From Candidatus Coatesiibacteriota bacterium (GTDB lineage: Bacteria; RBG-13-66-14), in assembly GCA_014728185.1 (NCBI GenBank), contig WJMB01000365.1:1-7334 (forward strand): DNA of 7,334 bases. The letters run 5' to 3'. The notes beneath the pieces were generated by a model. That model did no database searches and had not been told where the DNA came from. It saw nothing but the letters and a program-made list of their open reading frames with translations. Position numbers and translations under genes: made by a program. Positions 6,575 to 7,334 of the stretch are shown in pieces (position 1 is the first letter of the stretch; each line of letters opens with the position of its first letter).

Positions 6575-6621
6575 GGATCGGGCGCCTTCGTCGGAGCGGA
6601 TTGTGTTTGTTTCGATACCAC

Positions 6622-6945
6622 GGCACCTGTTCGGACAAAACCAAGGTTGTTAATGATAGGTTCACCGAGCTGGTGATCACTGCTTGGATGTGTCCGACTT
6701 TGATCCCGGGACCAGCATGCGGAGCCTTATTGATTGATAATGAATCTGTTATGAGTCGATCAGCAATCGAATGGTCGTTAACGGCAAGCCAACAGGCAGG
6801 GTAGATTATCCTCCATGTACGCCCCTTCAAGCCGCCACTTCAACTGCTGATAAATGGCGGGTAAATTCGTTAAGGATTATCACTCCCACATGAACGGATT
6901 ATTTAAACTAAACTCTTGCAAACTATTATGGGATCGTATACCGTG
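6622..6945 (+). repeat. Interspersed repeat, copy C
   Basis: This is the third copy of the family found at 2250-2930, in the same orientation, filling the gap between the permease and the transposase. Landmarks are CTGTTCGGACAAAACC (6627-6642), GGTTCACCGAGC (6659-6670), TTGATAATGA (6734-6743), ATGAGTCGATCAGCAATCGAA (about 6751-6772), AAGCCGCCACTT (6829-6840) and GGATTATCACTCCCA (6874-6888). Spacing to copy A is nearly constant: the head and GGTTCACCGAGC are offset by the same 4,372 bases and the core by 4,374. A second head-like TGTTCGGAC at 6944-6952 may begin another unit cut short by the mobile element. Confidence 0.75.
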
Positions 6946-6960
6946 TTCGGACCGATACCT

Positions 6961-6984
6961 GTATGTAACATGCTGTTAACATAC
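6961..6984. repeat. Stem-loop next to the transposase gene
   Basis: GTATGTAACA pairs with TGTT-A-ACATAC around a TGC loop, giving a 10-bp stem with one bulged A. There is no T-run after it, so it does not look like a terminator. It lies between the end of repeat copy C and the probable left end of the insertion sequence. It could be a transposase-binding structure or an upstream insulator. Confidence 0.5.
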
Positions 6985-7334
6985 GGGATGGGCTGTGTTA
7001 TTCTGTCACAAAAAGGGGGGTCAAAAAGTGGCAGAAAACCGAGCAACCGACCGGCACATTAGTTGCCCAAAATGTAACCATAGGGCGCACTATAAGTTGG
7101 CCGATGGCAGATGTAAGTGCAAGAATTGCGGTAAGAAATATACCCACCGGCCAAGATATACAAAGCTATCTAAAGAAAAGCATAAAGAGATAGCTCGCTT
7201 ATTTTGGCTGAGCGTTCCTGCGGCAGCCGCGGCGAGAGCTGTCGGCCTGTCCGCGAAAACAGTATCCAAATGGTACAATCGACTAAGGGAGCGCATCGCC
7301 GCCGATCGCGAGGCCGAGCTGGAGAAGCTCGAGG
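6985..7334 (+). mobile_element. Left part of an insertion sequence, IS1595-like (cut by window edge)
   Basis: The transposase gene is preceded by a short leader beginning around GGGATGGGCTGTG (6985-6997), followed by TTATTCTGTCACAAAAA. A G-rich terminus leading into a CTGT-containing inverted repeat would suit this family. The other end is outside the window, so neither inverted repeat nor target duplication can be verified and the boundary is approximate. Confidence 0.4.
7028..7334 (+). CDS. Transposase N-terminus, IS1595-like (partial)
   Basis: An open frame of 102 codons runs off the right edge. It begins with a zinc ribbon: CPKC (13-16) and, after GRCK, CKNC (31-34), with an extra Cys29. 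A basic KKYTHRPRYTKLSKEKHKEIARLFWL segment follows, and then a helix-turn-helix, AAAARAVGLSAKTVSKWYNRLRERI (66-90). This order of zinc ribbon, Tyr/Lys linker and FWL-type helix-turn-helix matches the DNA-binding end of IS1595-group transposases, whose DDE catalytic domain should follow beyond the window. IS1-type InsA has a similar plan and is the main alternative. The GTG at 7028 has GGGGGG (7015-7020) 7 bases upstream. An in-frame GTG at 6995 would add 11 residues and cannot be excluded. Whether the gene is intact cannot be judged. Confidence 0.75.
   Translation, partial: MAENRATDRHISCPKCNHRAHYKLADGRCKCKNCGKKYTHRPRYTKLSKEKHKEIARLFWLSVPAAAAARAVGLSAKTVSKWYNRLRERIAADREAELEKLE

Noticed and set aside
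6583..6615. Possible terminator after the permease (CGCC...GGAGCG followed by T-rich sequence)
   Set aside because: The stem is only four pairs with a bulge, and the T-rich stretch is interrupted by G. Too weak to call.
6199..6804. Open frame overlapping the permease and running into repeat copy C
   Set aside because: Its first part is a shifted reading of the permease gene (Arg/His/Pro-rich). Only the last part lies in the repeat, so it is not one gene.
7090..7296. Open frame on the minus strand opposite the transposase
   Set aside because: It is antisense to a zinc-ribbon and helix-turn-helix coding frame and has no features of its own.

Overview
The window is bacterial. Its genes are GC-rich, tightly coded and mostly start with recognisable Shine-Dalgarno sequences. 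They are separated by unusually long, AT-richer spacers. No gene here identifies the species. The mix (secreted M3-type metallopeptidase, PadR regulator, DrrAB-type ABC exporter, IS1595-like transposase) fits many GC-rich phyla, so I do not assign a taxon.

Layout, left to right. (1) 2-28: a strong rho-independent terminator for a + strand gene that lies mostly outside the window. (2) 101-289: a nested perfect inverted repeat with outer arms of 19 bp and inner arms of 20 bp. Each inner arm carries a full match to the sigma-54 -24/-12 promoter consensus, and the two face each other. (3) 307-1908, minus: a secreted M3-type zinc metallopeptidase with a good sigma-70 promoter. (4) 1979-2946: a gene-free spacer holding at least two diverged copies (A, B) of an interspersed repeat of roughly 320 bp, perhaps with a third, decayed copy in front. 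(5) 3025-3624, minus: a PadR-family repressor with a near-consensus promoter, a palindrome at its predicted start of transcription and a clean terminator. (6) 3625-4812: a gene-free AT-rich spacer of 1,188 bp with several hairpins and repeated TTAAGCA-type words. (7) 4813-6574, plus: a two-gene operon, ABC ATPase and ABC-2 permease, 4 bp apart, behind a promoter with a perfect TATAAT. (8) 6622-6945: a third clear copy (C) of the interspersed repeat. (9) 6961-7334: a hairpin, then the start of an IS1595-like transposase that runs off the right edge.

How the parts may work together: PadR repressors commonly control neighbouring multidrug ABC exporters. The divergent padR / ABC pair suggests a ligand-responsive efflux module, though the spacer is far longer than usual for one shared operator. 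The M3 peptidase looks functionally independent. The two least-explained objects are the sigma-54-bearing nested inverted repeat at 101-289 and the repeat family A/B/C. Copies A and C stay about 76% identical without a gap over a 90-base core, 4.4 kb apart.
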